From NCBI RefSeq assembly GCF_017695965.1, contig NZ_JAAORM010000005.1, forward strand, positions 186,001 through 250,000: a DNA stretch of 64,000 nt, written 5' to 3'. This stretch comes from Prochlorococcus marinus CUG1416 (GTDB lineage: Bacteria > Cyanobacteriota > Cyanobacteriia > PCC-6307 > Cyanobiaceae). The notes under the pieces were generated by a model, which ran no database searches, had not been told where the DNA came from, and saw nothing but the letters and a program-made list of their open reading frames with translations. The position numbers and the translations under genes were made by a program. Positions 18,284-28,256 of the stretch are shown here, one piece after another. Each line of letters opens with the position of its first letter. The stretch's first letter is position 1.

Positions 18284-19516
18284 TTGAAAAATGCAAATTT
18301 AAAAATTTTTGAATTATTATCACCCAAATATGAAAGGGATAATATGAAGTTAGGTTTATCAAGAATTAAAAAAGCACTTCAAGAACTTGATAATCCTTGC
18401 AAGAATATCCCTGCAATACAAATTATTGGAACCAATGGGAAAGGATCAATCGCGGCATATTTAGAAAGTATACTTTTTGAAGCTAACAAAAATTTTGGCG
18501 TAACTACATCTCCTCATCTTTTTGATGTATGTGAGAGGATTAGAGTTAATAAGAAAAATATTAACAAAATTGAATTTGAAAAAATCTATAGCTTAATAGA
18601 AAAAAATCTTTCAATATATGAATTAACTCCTTTTGAAAAAATCATTTGCTGCGCACTAAATTTTTTTGACAATGAAAAAGTTGAATTACTCATTCTTGAA
18701 GCTGGCTTAGGGGGACGATTAGACGCGACAACCGCCCATAAATCTAGACCAATAATTGCTATTGGGAATATTGGCTTAGACCATAAAGAATTTCTTGGAG
18801 ATACGATTCAAAAAATTACCAAGGAAAAATTAGCAGTTATTGAAAAAAATTCAATTGTCATCTCGTGCGCCCAAAACAGTCAAGTTGAAAATTTAATAAC
18901 CAAAAAAGTTGAAGAAGTTGGAGCAGAAATTATCTGGAAAGATTCAATTTCAAACAGCTATGAGCTTGGATTAAAAGGAATTTTCCAAAAGCAAAATGCT
19001 TCAGTCGCCGTTGGTGCAATTGAAGCACTTAATAATTTGGGATTTAATATTAAAGAAAAATATATATCTGAAGGTCTTAAAAAGACAACTTGGAACGGAA
19101 GGCTAGAAATAATAAATTATTTAAACAAAAAAATTCTTGTAGATTGTGCGCATAATTATCCTGCTGCAAAAGCACTCTCTAATGAGCGAAGCAATTGGGA
19201 GAATGAAGATAAAGGAATTTATTGGATTTTAGGTGTCCAAAGACAAAAAGATATTTACGCAATATTAAAAATACTTCTAAAGAAAAATGATCACTTATTA
19301 CTTGTGCCAGTTCCAAACCAACCTAGTTGGAAATTAAACGATCTCTCTCAAATTAAAGAGATTGACTTTCAAAACATAATTGAGTTTGAGAAATTTGAAT
19401 TTGCCATTGAGTATTTATTTACCCTTAAAAACTGGCCCCCCAATCATCCTGTTTTAACAGGTTCTATTTTTTTAGTAGCTGAATTTATTAAATTTGCAAA
19501 TAAACAGAAATGTTAA
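18284..19516 (+). CDS. folC: Folylpolyglutamate synthase / dihydrofolate synthase
   Basis: Adds glutamate to dihydropteroate and to reduced folates. The 410-residue protein starts at TTG 18284, 11 bases after argD; the next ATG at 18344 would remove the conserved first helix. Mur-ligase-type ATP loop IIGTNGKGS (48-55), TSPHLFDVCERIRVN folate-binding stretch, LEAGLGGRLDATTA and NIGLDHKEFLG are all present, as is the C-terminal domain with VDCAHNYPAA. The 3' end overlaps the convergent oxidase gene by four bases. Confidence 0.92.
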   Translation: MKNANLKIFELLSPKYERDNMKLGLSRIKKALQELDNPCKNIPAIQIIGTNGKGSIAAYLESILFEANKNFGVTTSPHLFDVCERIRVNKKNINKIEFEKIYSLIEKNLSIYELTPFEKIICCALNFFDNEKVELLILEAGLGGRLDATTAHKSRPIIAIGNIGLDHKEFLGDTIQKITKEKLAVIEKNSIVISCAQNSQVENLITKKVEEVGAEIIWKDSISNSYELGLKGIFQKQNASVAVGAIEALNNLGFNIKEKYISEGLKKTTWNGRLEIINYLNKKILVDCAHNYPAAKALSNERSNWENEDKGIYWILGVQRQKDIYAILKILLKKNDHLLLVPVPNQPSWKLNDLSQIKEIDFQNIIEFEKFEFAIEYLFTLKNWPPNHPVLTGSIFLVAEFIKFANKQKC

Positions 19517-20868
19517 ATATTAAATTGTTCCTTTACTTCCCAACCTTCCAATTTTCCTGGATTTAATAGACCTTTAGGATCAAATTTTAATTTCGCTTTT
19601 ACTTGATCTGCGTCAACCACTCCTAGGCCTCCGCCTTCGACAGTTAAAACATGGGGATTAAAAATAAACGCACCAAGTTTCTTACAATCTTCCATTATTT
19701 CATTTAATTCATCTATCCCATTCCACTTTAATACAGGCAAAGCCGCTAATCGTGGTGATCCTTGTTGAGAAACTGCCTCTAAATGCCAAAGAACTTTTCT
19801 ACCCCATTTTTTTCTCAAAAAATTAATCAATTCTAGTTCATTATTAAGTGGCAAAAGCATCTGTAAATACGTCCAATTTTTATCCCTAGACCTCATATGA
19901 AGAGTTGTATGATTCCATACGAGTTCAGAAATTCCATTGACGAGTTTTTCTTCTTCCCCAAGGAGGGTAGATTCAACTTTGAATTTTTTACAAATAAGCT
20001 CGATGGTTTTTGTTCCTCCAAGAGTAGATTGAATTAATATCTTGTGACTTCTAGAATTACTTTTAAACCATCTTGGCATTTGATCTACAATTTCTTCTTC
20101 AAGAATTGCTCCTAATTTCAGATCAATTGCTGCGCTCGTAAGATTTTTTAATATTTCTATTGTTTTTTCAAATTCAATACAGTCGATAACTATTGAATAC
20201 CACTTACGTTTGATATCAGTAGCAAGGAATAAAGAAGTAATAATTCCATTAGTCCCATAAGCATGATTTAGAGGTTCGGATTCTTCAGCATCAAATTTTA
20301 ATAATGCAGATTTTTCATTCATAGTTACTGCCTCTAAACCAATAAGATTTCCTGGATCTCTTAAAAATCCCCACCTAATGGACCCAATACCTCCTGATCC
20401 ACCTGCAATAAAACCTCCAATTGTTGCAGTTTTCCAAGTACTAGGAAGTAACCTCAATTCCCTCCCATATTTCTCTAATTGTTTATTCAAATCTCCCATA
20501 ACACATCCAGACTGTACTTTTACAAAACCTGTATCTGGATCAAATTCTTCTAACTTATTAAAGTGACTCATCTGCATTACAACTCCTTTAAACAATGGGA
20601 CAGCTTGTCCGTAATTACCTGTACCTGAACCCCTTAGAGTAAGTGGGATAGAAAATTCCCAACAAATTTCTGCCACTTCCTTTACCGCTTTATGATCGCT
20701 AGGTCTTACCACCAAATCAGCAATACATTCGTCTAATTTTTCAGTCAGAATTGGAGAGTAATTATAAAAATCTTTTGAAAGTCTTTTTACGTCGGATTGG
20801 CTTTCAATAATCTCTAAGTTGTTAACTTCCCTAAATTTGTCTATAAAGTTAAATCTATTTGATGTCAT
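19513..20868 (-). CDS. FAD-binding oxidase (GlcD/FAD_binding_4 family)
   Basis: A 451-residue flavoprotein of the vanillyl-alcohol oxidase/glycolate oxidase GlcD type. The PP-loop FAD domain is at about 45-215, with LTLRGSGTGNYGQAV and IGGFIAGGSGGIGSIRWG; the C-terminal half ends in the family signature DPKGLLNPGKL. The substrate cannot be deduced. A glycolate oxidase subunit is possible, but no GlcE or GlcF gene is nearby. It is followed on the same strand, upstream, by a CodA-like amidohydrolase 37 bases away, so the two may be co-transcribed. Confidence 0.82.
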   Translation of the reverse strand: MTSNRFNFIDKFREVNNLEIIESQSDVKRLSKDFYNYSPILTEKLDECIADLVVRPSDHKAVKEVAEICWEFSIPLTLRGSGTGNYGQAVPLFKGVVMQMSHFNKLEEFDPDTGFVKVQSGCVMGDLNKQLEKYGRELRLLPSTWKTATIGGFIAGGSGGIGSIRWGFLRDPGNLIGLEAVTMNEKSALLKFDAEESEPLNHAYGTNGIITSLFLATDIKRKWYSIVIDCIEFEKTIEILKNLTSAAIDLKLGAILEEEIVDQMPRWFKSNSRSHKILIQSTLGGTKTIELICKKFKVESTLLGEEEKLVNGISELVWNHTTLHMRSRDKNWTYLQMLLPLNNELELINFLRKKWGRKVLWHLEAVSQQGSPRLAALPVLKWNGIDELNEIMEDCKKLGAFIFNPHVLTVEGGGLGVVDADQVKAKLKFDPKGLLNPGKLEGWEVKEQFNI

Positions 20869-20905
20869 TAATAATTTTTTTTTGTTTTGTATATAAATTA
20901 GCCGA

Positions 20906-22141
20906 TTAGCAATATAAATCGCCTTTTATAAACACTTTTCTCTTTAAGGTACTAGAAAAAACATCCGCCCATCTTTGTGCATCTAAAATTACAAAGTCAG
21001 CAGGGCAACCCTTTTTAATTAAACCATCCCATTTTAAGTTTAATAATCTGCTTGGAGCTAAAAAAACAGAAGATAGAGTCATTCTCTCCCAGGGATTTAG
21101 TTGAAGCATAGGTATCGAGCAAGACAACATATAAAAAGGATCGAAATTACCAAATGGGTACCAGGGATCTTGAACATTATCACTCCCTATAGATACATCA
21201 ACGTGTGATTTTTGTAATTGCTTTATTGGCGCAACTGGTCTTTTTAATGAGGTAGTTTTATTACTTCGATTGAGCAGCCAAAAATTTGTTAGGGGTAAAG
21301 CAATAACTTTAATATTTTTCTCAGCCATTTTTTCTCCTAAATTTAAAATCTCTCTATGACTTAGAGAAATAAGACTACTCAAATGACTACAAGTAATTGG
21401 AATATTATTAATATTTAAATTTTCGATTGTCTCTAATAAAACTTTTATACCTGCTCCAGGCTCAATGATCGATTCATCTATATGCAAATCAATTTCTAAT
21501 TTATATTTACTCGCAAGAAGAAGCATCTTTGCGAGAAATTTGCTTGTATCTTTTTTATTGAAAGGGGGCACAATAACACCTCCTAAAATGCCTCCATAAG
21601 ATGAAAATATTTTTGCCAACTCTTCTCCATTAGAAGTATCCCAAAATTCCAATGGGGCTAGAGCAACGAATTGTAAAGTCAACTCAGATGCAAACTTTTT
21701 TTGTAATTTGAAAAGTTCAATCCAAATATTAATTGATTGACTTTTGTATGTATCAATATGACTTCTAATAGCTCGGTATCCATTTTTTATAGCAAGTTTT
21801 AATGATTTCTCAACTCTCTCTAGAACCTTATCTGTAGTTCTAGTTTTATGTTCTTCAAGATTTATTGATAATGCTCCTCCATAGTTTGATTCCAGGTTAG
21901 GAAAATCTGCCCATGTAAAAGATTTATCAAAATGCGAATGCGTTTCAACAAATCTTGGGAATAAAATATTTTTTGGTTTTGTAACTCTATTTTTTAGAGG
22001 CTTTAACTCAGAGACAAATCCATCCTCCCAACTAATGGAAACTGAACATAAATCCTCTATATCAATAATGAGGTTATCAATATCTTCTATTAAACAAAGG
22101 CTTCTGGGAATAAGAACCTCAGCTTTGCCGGAATTACTCAA
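20906..22141 (-). CDS. CodA-like cytosine deaminase / amidohydrolase
   Basis: A metal-dependent amidohydrolase of the cytosine deaminase subgroup (411 residues, TTG start). The metal and catalytic residues are in place: ETHSHFDKSF (H68, H70), SHIDTYKS (H128), DLHIDES (H220, E223), CSHLSSL (H253) and GSDNVQDPWYPFGNFD (D321). The last block strongly resembles E. coli CodA. It probably deaminates cytosine or a related pyrimidine, isoguanine or creatinine-like ring; the substrate is inferred from family only. tRNA-His lies 128 bases upstream on the other strand. Confidence 0.8.
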   Translation of the reverse strand: MSNSGKAEVLIPRSLCLIEDIDNLIIDIEDLCSVSISWEDGFVSELKPLKNRVTKPKNILFPRFVETHSHFDKSFTWADFPNLESNYGGALSINLEEHKTRTTDKVLERVEKSLKLAIKNGYRAIRSHIDTYKSQSINIWIELFKLQKKFASELTLQFVALAPLEFWDTSNGEELAKIFSSYGGILGGVIVPPFNKKDTSKFLAKMLLLASKYKLEIDLHIDESIIEPGAGIKVLLETIENLNINNIPITCSHLSSLISLSHREILNLGEKMAEKNIKVIALPLTNFWLLNRSNKTTSLKRPVAPIKQLQKSHVDVSIGSDNVQDPWYPFGNFDPFYMLSCSIPMLQLNPWERMTLSSVFLAPSRLLNLKWDGLIKKGCPADFVILDAQRWADVFSSTLKRKVFIKGDLYC

Positions 22142-22270
22142 ATTTTTAAATTTTCTTTTATTTTAAATCATAAGAAAACTTACCTGAATTAGAAAATAAT
22201 TCAAATTTCGCTAAAAGATAAAAATAACTATGAAAAATTACCCTTGAGTTGTTAAATTTATAAATGTGAG

Positions 22271-22343
22271 GCGGGCGTCGCCAAGTGGTTAAGGCAGCGG
22301 CTTGTGGCGCCGCTATTCGGGGGTTCGAATCCCCTCGCTCGCC
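22271..22343 (+). tRNA. tRNA-His (anticodon GTG)
   Basis: A 73-base cloverleaf. The acceptor GCGGGCG (22271-22277) pairs with CGCTCGC (22336-22342), including one G-U pair. The anticodon stem GCGGC/GCCGC encloses TTGTGGC, giving anticodon GTG. The base before the acceptor is G (22270) and the discriminator is C (22343), so the G-1:C73 identity pair of bacterial tRNA-His is genomically encoded; the mature RNA probably starts at 22270. The T loop is TTCGAAT. Confidence 0.95.
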
Positions 22344-22413
22344 CTCAAAAAATTGCAGCAAAATTTTTTAAATTGTAATTTTGAATTAAAGAATCATAAA
22401 AATTTTTAGTAAA

Positions 22414-23808
22414 GTGCTGACAAAAACAAAACCAGACGAAAAAAATTTTCAAACGAATTCAACTACTGGCAGTTATTGGATAACCACATTTGGATGCCAA
22501 ATGAACAAGGCTGATTCTGAGAGAATGGCTGGGACATTAGAGAAAATGGGATATACCAGAGCAGATAATGAATTAAATGCAGATTTGGTCTTGTATAATA
22601 CATGCACAATCAGAGATAATGCGGAGCAAAAAGTTTATAGTTTTCTAGGAAGACAAGCAAAAAGGAAGCACAAAACACCTAGCTTAAAACTTGTAGTTAC
22701 AGGTTGCCTTGCTCAGCAAGAGGGAGAGTCCTTACTAAGAAGAGTCCCAGAACTTGATCTGGTTATGGGGCCTCAACACGTAAATAATCTTGAGAATCTT
22801 CTGGGGAAAGTTGATTTAGGCAATCAAGTTGCTGCCACAGAAGAAACCTTCATTTCTGAAGACATAACAAGTGCCAGAAGAGAAAGCTCTATTTGTGGCT
22901 GGGTTAATATCATTTATGGATGTAATGAAAAATGTTCATATTGTGTAGTTCCTTCTGTCAGAGGGAAAGAGCAATCTAGATATCCAAATGCAATAAAAAG
23001 TGAGATCCAAAAATTAGCTGATGATAATTTTAAAGAAGTTACTCTTTTGGGGCAGAATATTGATGCTTATGGTAGAGATCTTCCAGGGACTACAAAAGAA
23101 GGGAGAAAAGAAAATACTTTAACTGATCTTTTATATTATGTTCACGATGTTAAAGGAATTCACAGAATAAGATTTGCGACTAGTCATCCAAGATATTTTT
23201 CAAAAAGATTAATTCAAGCTTGTTATGAACTTGATAAAGTCTGTGAACATTTCCATATTCCCTTCCAAAGTGGAAATGATGAAATCTTAAAGCAAATGTC
23301 CAGAGGATACACTATCAAAAAGTATAAAAACATTATTGAGAATATAAGATCATTAATGCCAGATGCATCAATCACAGCTGATGCCATAGTTGCTTTCCCA
23401 GGAGAAAGCGAACAACAATATCAAGATACATTAAAGCTAATATCAGAAATTGGTTTTGATCAAGTGAATACAGCAGCATACTCTCCAAGACCAAACACGC
23501 CTGCAGCAGTTTGGTCGAATCAACTTTCGGAAGAGGTAAAAAAAGCCAGATTACAGGAAATTAATGATTTAGTCGAGAAAACTGCTAGGAGTAGAAATCA
23601 AAGATATATCAATAATATCGAAAGCATTTTAATTGAGGGTTTAAATCCAAAAAATTCCTCGCAAATTATGGGTAGAACTAGAACAAATAGATTAACTTTC
23701 GTAGAGATTCCCAAAAACATTAACTTTAATTTTTCATTGGGAGATGAGATAGATGTCAGAATAAATGAAGCAAGACCTTTTTCTTTAACAGGCGAACTTT
23801 ATTTATGA
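22414..23808 (+). CDS. miaB: tRNA-2-methylthio-N6-dimethylallyladenosine synthase MiaB
   Basis: Radical SAM enzyme that adds the methylthio group to i6A37 of tRNAs reading UNN codons. In the 464-residue product (GTG start) the N-terminal methylthiotransferase domain has the auxiliary-cluster Cys C28 ([11 protein letters not shown]), C64 (NTCTIR) and C98 (GCLAQ). The radical SAM cluster is GCNEKCSYC (C170, C174, C177). A TRAM domain ends the protein ([12 protein letters not shown]). It precedes ddl by 11 bases. Confidence 0.95.
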   Translation: MLTKTKPDEKNFQTNSTTGSYWITTFGCQMNKADSERMAGTLEKMGYTRADNELNADLVLYNTCTIRDNAEQKVYSFLGRQAKRKHKTPSLKLVVTGCLAQQEGESLLRRVPELDLVMGPQHVNNLENLLGKVDLGNQVAATEETFISEDITSARRESSICGWVNIIYGCNEKCSYCVVPSVRGKEQSRYPNAIKSEIQKLADDNFKEVTLLGQNIDAYGRDLPGTTKEGRKENTLTDLLYYVHDVKGIHRIRFATSHPRYFSKRLIQACYELDKVCEHFHIPFQSGNDEILKQMSRGYTIKKYKNIIENIRSLMPDASITADAIVAFPGESEQQYQDTLKLISEIGFDQVNTAAYSPRPNTPAAVWSNQLSEEVKKARLQEINDLVEKTARSRNQRYINNIESILIEGLNPKNSSQIMGRTRTNRLTFVEIPKNINFNFSLGDEIDVRINEARPFSLTGELYL

Positions 23809-23819
23809 TTTTTTTCTAA

Positions 23820-24887
23820 ATGATCGGGGGTAAGAAAAAATGTATTGGGTTAATATTTGGCGGGAATTCCAATGAACATGAAGTATCGATATCCTCTGCG
23901 AAAACAGTTTATCAAGCATTTAATTCAGAAATAAACAAAGAACGCTTTACAGTTAAAGCCTTTTACATAAACAAATATGGAGATTGGCTTGATAGTGATA
24001 GTTCAGAAAAAATCCTAATTGGTGAAATTGAAAACAATAAAACAATAAAACAAGAAATCTTTAATCAAGAAAAATTTAACTTCCTTGACGGAATTGAATT
24101 TCAAAATGTTGATGTTTGGTTTCCTCTTTTACATGGATTTAATGGTGAAGACGGATCAATTCATGGCTTACTTAGATTTACAAAGAAGCCTTTAGTAGGG
24201 TGTGGAATTATTGGCTCTGCACTTGGAATGGATAAAATATTGATGAAAACAATTTTCTCAAATCTTAAACTTCCACAAGTTAATTATCTAGTTTTTCGAA
24301 ATGAAGATCTCAACGATAAGGAAGTAAAACAAAAGTTAATTAATCAAATTTTAAAAAAATTAAATTTTCCTCTTTTTGTTAAACCCTCTAACTCTGGATC
24401 TTCTCTTGGCATATCTAAAGTTAAAAATAAATCAGAAATATTACAAGCATTGAACAAGGCTTGGGAAATAGATCCAAGAATCTTAGTAGAGGAAGGTTTA
24501 GATGTAAGAGAGATTGAATGCGGAATAATTGGCAAGTCAAAACTCCTAACCTCTGAGATAGGAGAAGTAACCTACGAAAGTGATTGGTATGATTACGATT
24601 CAAAATACAACTTAAATAACAAGATAACTATCCCAGCAGAAATAGATTCTAAAACTGCCAAACACATTAAAGAAATTGCTATTCAAAGTTGTAGGGCACT
24701 AAATATTTTTGGTTTTGCAAGGGTAGATTTCTTTTTAGAAAAATCTTCAAATAAAATCTTATTAAATGAAATAAATACAATTCCTGGTTTTACAAAAAAC
24801 AGTATGTTTCCAATGCTTTGGAAAGCTTCAGGTTTAAATATTGAACAACTTGTGGCTAAACTAGTAGAGACATCTCTTGATTTATAA
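23820..24887 (+). CDS. ddl: D-alanine--D-alanine ligase
   Basis: ATP-grasp ligase that makes the D-Ala-D-Ala end of the peptidoglycan stem. The 355 residues show the N-terminal IFGGNSNEHEVSISSA, the GFNGEDGSIHGLL loop, the ATP-grasp KPSNSGSSLGISKV and the C-terminal metal site LLNEINTIPGFT. It heads a cell-wall/division run ddl, small membrane protein, ftsQ, ftsZ on the plus strand, an order common in cyanobacteria. Confidence 0.95.
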   Translation: MIGGKKKCIGLIFGGNSNEHEVSISSAKTVYQAFNSEINKERFTVKAFYINKYGDWLDSDSSEKILIGEIENNKTIKQEIFNQEKFNFLDGIEFQNVDVWFPLLHGFNGEDGSIHGLLRFTKKPLVGCGIIGSALGMDKILMKTIFSNLKLPQVNYLVFRNEDLNDKEVKQKLINQILKKLNFPLFVKPSNSGSSLGISKVKNKSEILQALNKAWEIDPRILVEEGLDVREIECGIIGKSKLLTSEIGEVTYESDWYDYDSKYNLNNKITIPAEIDSKTAKHIKEIAIQSCRALNIFGFARVDFFLEKSSNKILLNEINTIPGFTKNSMFPMLWKASGLNIEQLVAKLVETSLDL

Positions 24888-24897
24888 GTCAAATCAA

Positions 24898-25308
24898 ATG
24901 CTGCATGGACTTCTTTGGTTACCATTACTTTTGATCTTCGTTTTACTAACTGCTTTAGGATGGTTAGAAAGAAGAAGGCAAAATCTTTTTAGGGGCTGGG
25001 CGAATGGTTCTGAACTTTGCAAATTAGATAGTTCAGGTGCAGCGTCCTTAAAAGATGGGGAATTAAAATGGAGTGCATTTGAAGCTGGTAAATTTGAAGA
25101 AAAAGATAGTTTTATAATCAAGAAACTAGAATTAGTTGAATTAATGGCACTCACTTCAGGAGAAGCTCCTCTAACAAGTGAATCTCAAGGAAAGTGCAGG
25201 TTGAGACTAGTAGGCGATGGGAAAGAGATGGATGTACCATTTTCAGATGCAGAGCAGGCGAGAAAATGGATGGACCAATTGATGGAAAAAGCTCGATGTG
25301 ATTTGTGA
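24898..25308 (+). CDS. Small membrane-anchored protein between ddl and ftsQ, function unknown
   Basis: A 136-residue protein from ATG 24898, 10 bases after ddl; an in-frame upstream extension would overlap ddl and is not needed. It has one N-terminal membrane anchor (LLWLPLLLIFVLLTALGWLE, residues 4-23), a basic stretch ERRRQN, then a soluble domain rich in charged residues ending at KARCDL. Its stop overlaps the ftsQ GTG as GTGA. The conserved position between ddl and ftsQ suggests an envelope or division role, but no family is recognised. Confidence 0.78.
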   Translation: MLHGLLWLPLLLIFVLLTALGWLERRRQNLFRGWANGSELCKLDSSGAASLKDGELKWSAFEAGKFEEKDSFIIKKLELVELMALTSGEAPLTSESQGKCRLRLVGDGKEMDVPFSDAEQARKWMDQLMEKARCDL

Positions 25309-26030
25309 CAACCAAGAAACAAGTTAACAAGAGAAGTCTTTTATTTCTAATTTTATTTTTATTTTCAACAAGCTTCTTAAGCCTCAAAACCTTAAAGAAG
25401 GTGAATATTCAAGACATTAGGATTTCCGGTAGTGAATTATTCTCGCAGAATGATGTTGTAAATAATTCATCTTTAAAATTTCCAATCCGATTAATTTTTG
25501 TTAAAACTAACTTTTTAGAAAAAGAGTTAAAACAAAATTTATCGCTAAAGAATATTTCAGTAAGTAGACAAATATTTCCTTTTGGTTTAAAAGTTCATGT
25601 TGATACAAGAACTCCAATTGCTTACGGTGAAAGAATATTGAATAACGAAAAAATATTAGGTTTTATTGATAAAGATGGAAGTTTTATTAATAAACAAAAT
25701 GTGGACGAAACAAATTTGAGCAAATTAACTTTACAAGTTTTTGGTTGGGAAAAAAAATTTAAAAAAAGATTATCTGAAATTATAATTGCCCAAGAGAATT
25801 ATGAATTTGAGCTGGTTAAAATAACTTTTTCATCAAATGGATTTCTAACTATTGATGAAAAAGATTTAAAAACAATATTCCTAGGATTTAATCCAACTTT
25901 AATTAACTATCAATTACAAATAATCAATAACCTGAAAAATGAATTTAAAAAAAATAACTTTCTTAAAAAAATAGATAATATTGATCTTACTGATCCAAAT
26001 AGACCTAAAATAAAAGTGTTCAAACCCTAA
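25305..26030 (+). CDS. ftsQ: FtsQ/DivIB-type cell division protein
   Basis: A bitopic divisome protein linking early and late division proteins. The 241-residue product (GTG start, coupled to the gene before it by a 4-base overlap) has a short basic N terminus, one membrane segment (SLLFLILFLFSTSFLSL, about 10-26) and a POTRA domain (about 33-105, VNIQDIRISGSELFSQNDVV), followed by a beta domain with TPIAYGERI. Sequence is weakly conserved as in all FtsQ; position directly upstream of ftsZ supports the call. Confidence 0.85.
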   Translation: MTTKKQVNKRSLLFLILFLFSTSFLSLKTLKKVNIQDIRISGSELFSQNDVVNNSSLKFPIRLIFVKTNFLEKELKQNLSLKNISVSRQIFPFGLKVHVDTRTPIAYGERILNNEKILGFIDKDGSFINKQNVDETNLSKLTLQVFGWEKKFKKRLSEIIIAQENYEFELVKITFSSNGFLTIDEKDLKTIFLGFNPTLINYQLQIINNLKNEFKKNNFLKKIDNIDLTDPNRPKIKVFKP

Positions 26031-26209
26031 TATTTGGGGGTTAATTTTAAATAATTTTTTTTAATTATTGTAGTGTTGACTAGGGTTTAGCATTTAAATC
26101 AAAATATTTATTAAATAAATATTTAAGGAGTTTCCTCAACAAATTCCTACAGATGGGCTTAGTGAGTTCATAATGCACCCAATACTAGTATTAGATCCCT
26201 AATTAAGAG

Positions 26210-27325
26210 ATGAGCTTCGGTAACAATCCAAACTTTGATCAATCGAGAGAAATCCTTCCAAGCCAAAACGCCAAAATAGAAGTTATTGGCGTTGGTGGTG
26301 GTGGAAGTAACGCAGTTAACAGAATGATAAATAGTGATTTAGAGGGTGTATCATTTCGAGTCCTTAACACTGATGCACAAGCGCTACTACAGTCTTCTGC
26401 AGAGAGTAGAGTCCAACTAGGGCAAAACCTTACCAGAGGGCTAGGCGCAGGAGGAAATCCAAGTATTGGCCAAAAAGCTGCGGAAGAATCTAAAGATGAG
26501 CTTCAACAAGCTTTAGAGGGGTCCGATCTAGTTTTCATAGCCGCTGGAATGGGCGGTGGAACTGGGACAGGGGCGGCTCCAGTAGTCGCAGAAGTAGCAA
26601 AACAAAGTGGTGCTTTAACAGTAGGAATAGTTACTAAACCATTTTCTTTTGAAGGTAAAAGAAGAATGCGTCAAGCAGAAGAAGGCATTGCAAGACTAGC
26701 TGAAAATGTAGATACTCTTATAGTAATCCCAAATGACCGATTAAAAGACGTTATAGCAGGAGCTCCGCTTCAAGAAGCATTTAGGAATGCCGATGATGTT
26801 TTAAGAATGGGCGTCAAAGGTATCAGTGACATAATTACTCGTCCAGGATTAGTTAATGTTGATTTCGCAGATGTAAGATCGGTTATGACAGAAGCAGGCA
26901 CGGCTCTTCTTGGAATAGGTATTGGTTCAGGAAGATCGAGAGCATTAGAGGCAGCACAGGCAGCGATGAATAGTCCATTACTAGAAGCAGCTAGAATTGA
27001 TGGTGCAAAAGGCTGCGTTATAAATATCACTGGTGGCAAAGATATGACTTTAGAAGACATGACCTCCGCATCTGAAATTATTTATGATGTCGTTGACCAA
27101 GAGGCAAATATTATCGTTGGTGCAGTTGTTGATGAGGCAATGGAAGGAGAAATACAAGTTACTGTAATTGCTACCGGATTTGAAACGAATCAACCTTTAA
27201 AACAACAACGAATAAAAAACAGATTGTCAAATCAAACCCTATATAATATGTCTGATAATAAAGAATCAGGAGCTAGTATTCCTGAGTTTTTGAGACTAAG
27301 ACAAAATAAAAAAGATATAGATTAA
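26210..27325 (+). CDS. ftsZ: Cell division protein FtsZ
   Basis: Tubulin-like GTPase that forms the division ring. The 371-residue protein has the T1 loop [13 protein letters not shown] (27-39), the tubulin signature [11 protein letters not shown] (115-125) and the catalytic T7 loop [13 protein letters not shown]. The C-terminal peptide IPEFLRLRQ is the cyanobacterial anchor-binding tail. A 179-base leader separates it from ftsQ, so it probably has its own promoter; a TTGACT at 26076-26081 is a possible -35 but no convincing -10 follows at the right spacing. Its membrane tether Ftn2 is at 797-2902. Confidence 0.97.
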   Translation: MSFGNNPNFDQSREILPSQNAKIEVIGVGGGGSNAVNRMINSDLEGVSFRVLNTDAQALLQSSAESRVQLGQNLTRGLGAGGNPSIGQKAAEESKDELQQALEGSDLVFIAAGMGGGTGTGAAPVVAEVAKQSGALTVGIVTKPFSFEGKRRMRQAEEGIARLAENVDTLIVIPNDRLKDVIAGAPLQEAFRNADDVLRMGVKGISDIITRPGLVNVDFADVRSVMTEAGTALLGIGIGSGRSRALEAAQAAMNSPLLEAARIDGAKGCVINITGGKDMTLEDMTSASEIIYDVVDQEANIIVGAVVDEAMEGEIQVTVIATGFETNQPLKQQRIKNRLSNQTLYNMSDNKESGASIPEFLRLRQNKKDID

Positions 27326-27341
27326 AATATGTAAAATAGAG

Positions 27342-27437
27342 TGACTCGGTTATCTCGCCTGCCTCAAGCATCCCTTGTGGCTGCTACCTTCCGGTCCTGA
27401 CCAGGTTTAGGCGTTAAAACCGCGAAAGGCCGAGTCA
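27342..27437 (-). ncRNA. ffs: Signal recognition particle RNA (4.5S type)
   Basis: Read on the minus strand, the 96-base region closes with TGACTCGG at one end and CCGAGTCA at the other. Its apical part contains GGTCAGGACCGGAAGGTAGC, the universal SRP Alu-less domain IV with the GGAA tetraloop and the asymmetric internal loop that bind Ffh. It is a short bacterial type without an Alu domain. It sits antisense between ftsZ and panB, both on the plus strand. Confidence 0.93.
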
Positions 27438-27482
27438 TTAGTATATTAGCAATTCTTGATTAAAAAAGATACATAAATTCTT

Positions 27483-28256
27483 ATGTTACCTTCAGACCTC
27501 GTTAAGTATAAAGAAAAATCTCAAAAAATTGTTGCATTAACTGCATGGGACTCTATATCAGGATCCATTGCAGAACAAGCTAATGTAGATCTCGTCTTAG
27601 TAGGAGATTCCTTAGCAATGGTCTGTCTAGGATACAAATCCACATTGCCATTAACTTTAGAAAACATAATTTATCATACTAATGCTGTGTCAAGAGGGTT
27701 TAAAAAGAAAATGGAAGAACAACCTTTGGTCGTTTCCGACATGCCTTTTCTGACTTACCAATGTGGAGAGGATAAAGCTGTGGAGTATGCAGGTAAAATC
27801 ATTCAAAGCACTTATGCAAAAGCGGTAAAAGTAGAGGGGGCTGAACCAGAAATACAACAAGTTATTTCTAGATTAGTAAGAATGGGAATTCCTGTTATGG
27901 GACATATAGGACTCACACCACAAAGCTATTTAAATCTAGGATTAAAGAAACAAGGAGAAAGCTTAGCAAGCCAAGAAAAAATCAAGAAAGAAGCTTATAT
28001 TCTCGAGAAATTAGGATGTTTTTCAATAGTTCTTGAACATATTCCTGAGTTGCTTGCTAAAGAAATACAAAATAACTTATCAATTCCTACGATAGGCATT
28101 GGTGCAGGTAATTTTTGCGATGGGCAAGTAAGAGTCACTGCCGATTTGTTAGGCCTTAATGATGATCAACCACCATTTTGCCAGCCGATTATTCAGGGGA
28201 AAAAATTATTTAAAGATAAATTAAAAGAATGGGTAGCCTCTGAGAGAATTAATTAA
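27483..28256 (+). CDS. panB: 3-methyl-2-oxobutanoate hydroxymethyltransferase
   Basis: First step of pantothenate synthesis: adds a hydroxymethyl group from methylene-THF to 2-oxoisovalerate. The 257-residue TIM barrel shows LTAWDSISGSIAEQA, LVGDSLAMVCLGY, VVSDMPFLTYQ, VKVEGAEPEIQ, PVMGHIGLTPQ, the catalytic Glu in IVLEHIPELLA and GIGAGNFCDGQVRVT. Its last 8 bases overlap the convergent hemW gene. Confidence 0.95.
   Translation: MLPSDLVKYKEKSQKIVALTAWDSISGSIAEQANVDLVLVGDSLAMVCLGYKSTLPLTLENIIYHTNAVSRGFKKKMEEQPLVVSDMPFLTYQCGEDKAVEYAGKIIQSTYAKAVKVEGAEPEIQQVISRLVRMGIPVMGHIGLTPQSYLNLGLKKQGESLASQEKIKKEAYILEKLGCFSIVLEHIPELLAKEIQNNLSIPTIGIGAGNFCDGQVRVTADLLGLNDDQPPFCQPIIQGKKLFKDKLKEWVASERIN

Noticed and set aside
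22158-22361. 67-codon minus-strand ORF over tRNA-His
   Set aside because: Its central part is the complement of the tRNA; low-complexity ends; no protein character.
24877-24897. Start of the ddl-downstream protein inside ddl
   Set aside because: ATG 24898 just before the membrane helix is sufficient and avoids overlapping ddl.
26076-26110. TTGACT-based promoter of ftsZ
   Set aside because: The -35-like hexamer has no matching -10 at 16-18 bases, so no promoter is listed as a feature.
26770-27060. 96-codon minus-strand ORF inside ftsZ
   Set aside because: It mirrors the strongly biased codon use of ftsZ on the opposite strand and resembles no family; typical antisense shadow.
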